A DNA stretch of 28,778 nt from RGIG1959 sp045540655 (GTDB lineage: Bacteria; Bacillota; Clostridia; Oscillospirales; Acutalibacteraceae). The translations under genes and the position numbers were made by a program. The first letter of the stretch is position 1, and every line of letters starts with the position of its first letter. A model generated the notes under the pieces. That model was given only the letters and a program-made list of their open reading frames with translations, did not search any database and had not been told where the DNA came from. The stretch lies in contig JAZQHP010000061.1 in the NCBI GenBank assembly GCA_045540655.1, positions 1 through 28,778 of the forward strand, in the 5' to 3' direction. This document shows, in pieces, positions 28,689 through 28,778 of the stretch.

Positions 28689-28702
28689 TGATCGTTCTAA
28701 AT

Positions 28703-28777
28703 TACTTCAGGGGAATACCGCTGCAGAGATTGCCCTTCTTCTCGTTGTATTCCTCGTCGGACATCTTCAGCACCTGA
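28703..28777 (-). CDS. 3' end of an unidentified minus-strand gene
   Basis: The minus strand is open from the window edge to a TAA at 28703-28705 and reads QVLKMSDEEYNEKKGNLCSG then IPLK. The start lies beyond the window. The position, just past a convergent terminator, supports a real gene. Too little sequence remains to name the family. Confidence 0.6.
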
Positions 28778-28778
28778 A

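Noticed and set aside
28703..28777. Naming the gene at the right edge
   Set aside because: Only 24 residues of the C-terminus are visible, too few for a reliable family call.

Overview
The window looks like a chromosomal segment of a fairly GC-rich Clostridia member, probably Oscillospiraceae/Ruminococcaceae. Reasons: strong AGGAGG ribosome sites, TTGACA/TATAAT-type promoters, a small dockerin protein with Thr/Pro-rich linkers, and YczE, YitT and AzlCD proteins. The placement is inference from gene style; no rRNA or marker gene is present.

Left region (1-10340), ordinary host genes: a truncated Thr-rich lipoprotein and a dockerin protein; a minus-strand pair (DUF1893 plus an aldo/keto reductase with two Fe-S motifs); a divergent plus-strand run of four genes (DUF1349, YczE-like membrane protein, membrane protein with HEYGH, unknown 116-aa protein); a YitT-like membrane protein; a protein whose N-terminus resembles the PLMP segment of IscB; an azlCD pair; a MATE exporter with a palindrome inside its promoter; and an alpha/beta hydrolase. 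Most transcription units end at clear hairpin terminators.

Middle region (10349-18180): a hairpin-rich 279-bp non-coding block between 23-bp direct repeats, an orphan DnaB-like ATPase, and then a complete 6.6-kb integrated element bounded by 47-bp perfect repeats of the 3' part of an initiator tRNA-fMet gene. The element carries a tyrosine integrase, an excisionase-like protein, a possible ssDNA-binding protein, a replication-type AAA+ ATPase, one divergent winged-helix regulator, a DUF1643 protein, three small unknown proteins and a Mor-like activator. It has no relaxase, capsid or terminase, so it looks like a satellite or minimal integrative element. Two related long inverted repeats lie in its replication operon. 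The intact tRNA is at the right end, and the element supplies a replacement terminator for it.

Right region (18362-28690): a seven-gene operon behind one good promoter. Order: LuxE-type acyl-protein synthetase, LuxC acyl reductase fused to a PaaK-like adenylating domain, MATE exporter with an HATPase-like tail, HATPase-GNAT fusion, a second PaaK-like ligase, an unknown protein with two C-terminal membrane helices, and a metallo-beta-lactamase-fold hydrolase. Junctions are 14, 14, -4, 20, 20 and 23 bases, and the operon ends at a strong terminator. No luciferase, carrier protein or condensation enzyme is present. My inference is activation of a carboxylic acid, reduction to an aldehyde-level product, and export. 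This is the best candidate for an undescribed system. The last 75 bases hold the 3' end of an unidentified minus-strand gene.
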